NCBI GenBank assembly: GCA_041628615.1
Contig: JBFKOW010000088.1
Location: 1 to 13,765, forward strand
Direction: 5' to 3'
From: JAMWZF01 sp041628615
Lineage (GTDB): Bacteria > Pseudomonadota > Alphaproteobacteria > Rhodobacterales > Rhodobacteraceae
Length of the DNA stretch: 13,765 nucleotides
Shown here piece by piece: positions 13,665 to 13,765 of the stretch. The position numbers were made by a program, and so were the translations under genes. Each line of letters begins with the position of its first letter. The stretch's first letter is position 1. The notes under the pieces were generated by a model. That model did not search any database. It was given only the letters and a program-made list of their open reading frames with translations, and was not told the DNA's origin.

Positions 13665-13765
13665 ATGAAGTACATGATAGCCTATGACATGATGGAGACC
13701 GTCAGGACCACGAACCAGTGGCTTGGCGCGACCGCCCGCGCGATGGGCTCCTACCCGGCCGTCGC
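13665..13765 (+). CDS. phaZ: Intracellular PHA depolymerase PhaZ (N-terminal fragment)
   Basis: The first 33 codons of a gene that runs off the right edge, starting at ATG 13665 with AGGGA (13653-13657) seven bases upstream. The peptide MKYMIAYDMMETVRTTNQWLG, followed by an Ala-rich stretch ending in MGSYPAV, matches my memory of the N-terminus of intracellular PHB depolymerases in Rhodobacteraceae. Position agrees: in that family phaZ is divergent from phaC. The enzyme would hydrolyse stored polymer. The catalytic domain is outside the window, so identity rests on the N-terminus and synteny. Confidence 0.75.
   Translation, partial: MKYMIAYDMMETVRTTNQWLGATARAMGSYPAV

Overview
The window looks like chromosomal DNA of a Rhodobacteraceae/Paracoccaceae-type alphaproteobacterium. 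It is very GC-rich, and the phaZ / phaC-phaP / phaR polyhydroxyalkanoate (PHA) genes and the amino-acid-type ABC transporter subfamily match that group. The genus cannot be fixed from the sequence alone. There are 13 protein-coding genes (two cut by the window edges). I see no rRNA or tRNA gene, insertion sequence, prophage or CRISPR array.

Left block (1-8353, all + strand, probably one operon): the tail of one periplasmic solute-binding protein, two complete paralogous binding proteins, two inner-membrane permeases, a glutamine-synthetase-fold ligase, a class I glutamine amidotransferase, a second glutamine-synthetase-fold ligase and an FAD-dependent amine/amino acid oxidoreductase. Genes are tightly spaced, with ATGA overlaps at 2740 and 5662. 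The enzyme set (two PuuA-like ligases, a PuuD-like amidotransferase/hydrolase, a PuuB-like oxidase) resembles the gamma-glutamylation route known from putrescine catabolism. The importer has family 3 (polar amino acid) binding proteins rather than the PotF/PotD polyamine type, so the real substrate is open. The ATPase and an aldehyde dehydrogenase are not in the window and may lie upstream. Strong hairpins separate the binding-protein part from the permease part and close the operon. The first permease seems to use a rare ATC start codon.

Right block (8426-13765): PHA storage genes. phaR (repressor, -), phaP (phasin, -), phaC (class I PHA synthase, -) and the start of phaZ (depolymerase, +, divergent from phaC). 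An E. coli Dld-type D-lactate dehydrogenase gene (+) sits between phaP and phaR. Two CTGC-N3-GCAG palindromes lie upstream of phaP, one of them exactly between recognisable -35 and -10 boxes. A near-identical site lies just upstream of phaC. These are probably PhaR operators, giving a simple circuit: PhaR represses phasin and perhaps synthase until PHA granules titrate it. phaP has a convincing intrinsic terminator.

I did not find a wholly novel system. The most unusual content is the uncharacterised gamma-glutamylation catabolic operon with duplicated ligases and at least three binding proteins, followed by the operator/promoter layout at phaP and the dld gene inside the PHA cluster.
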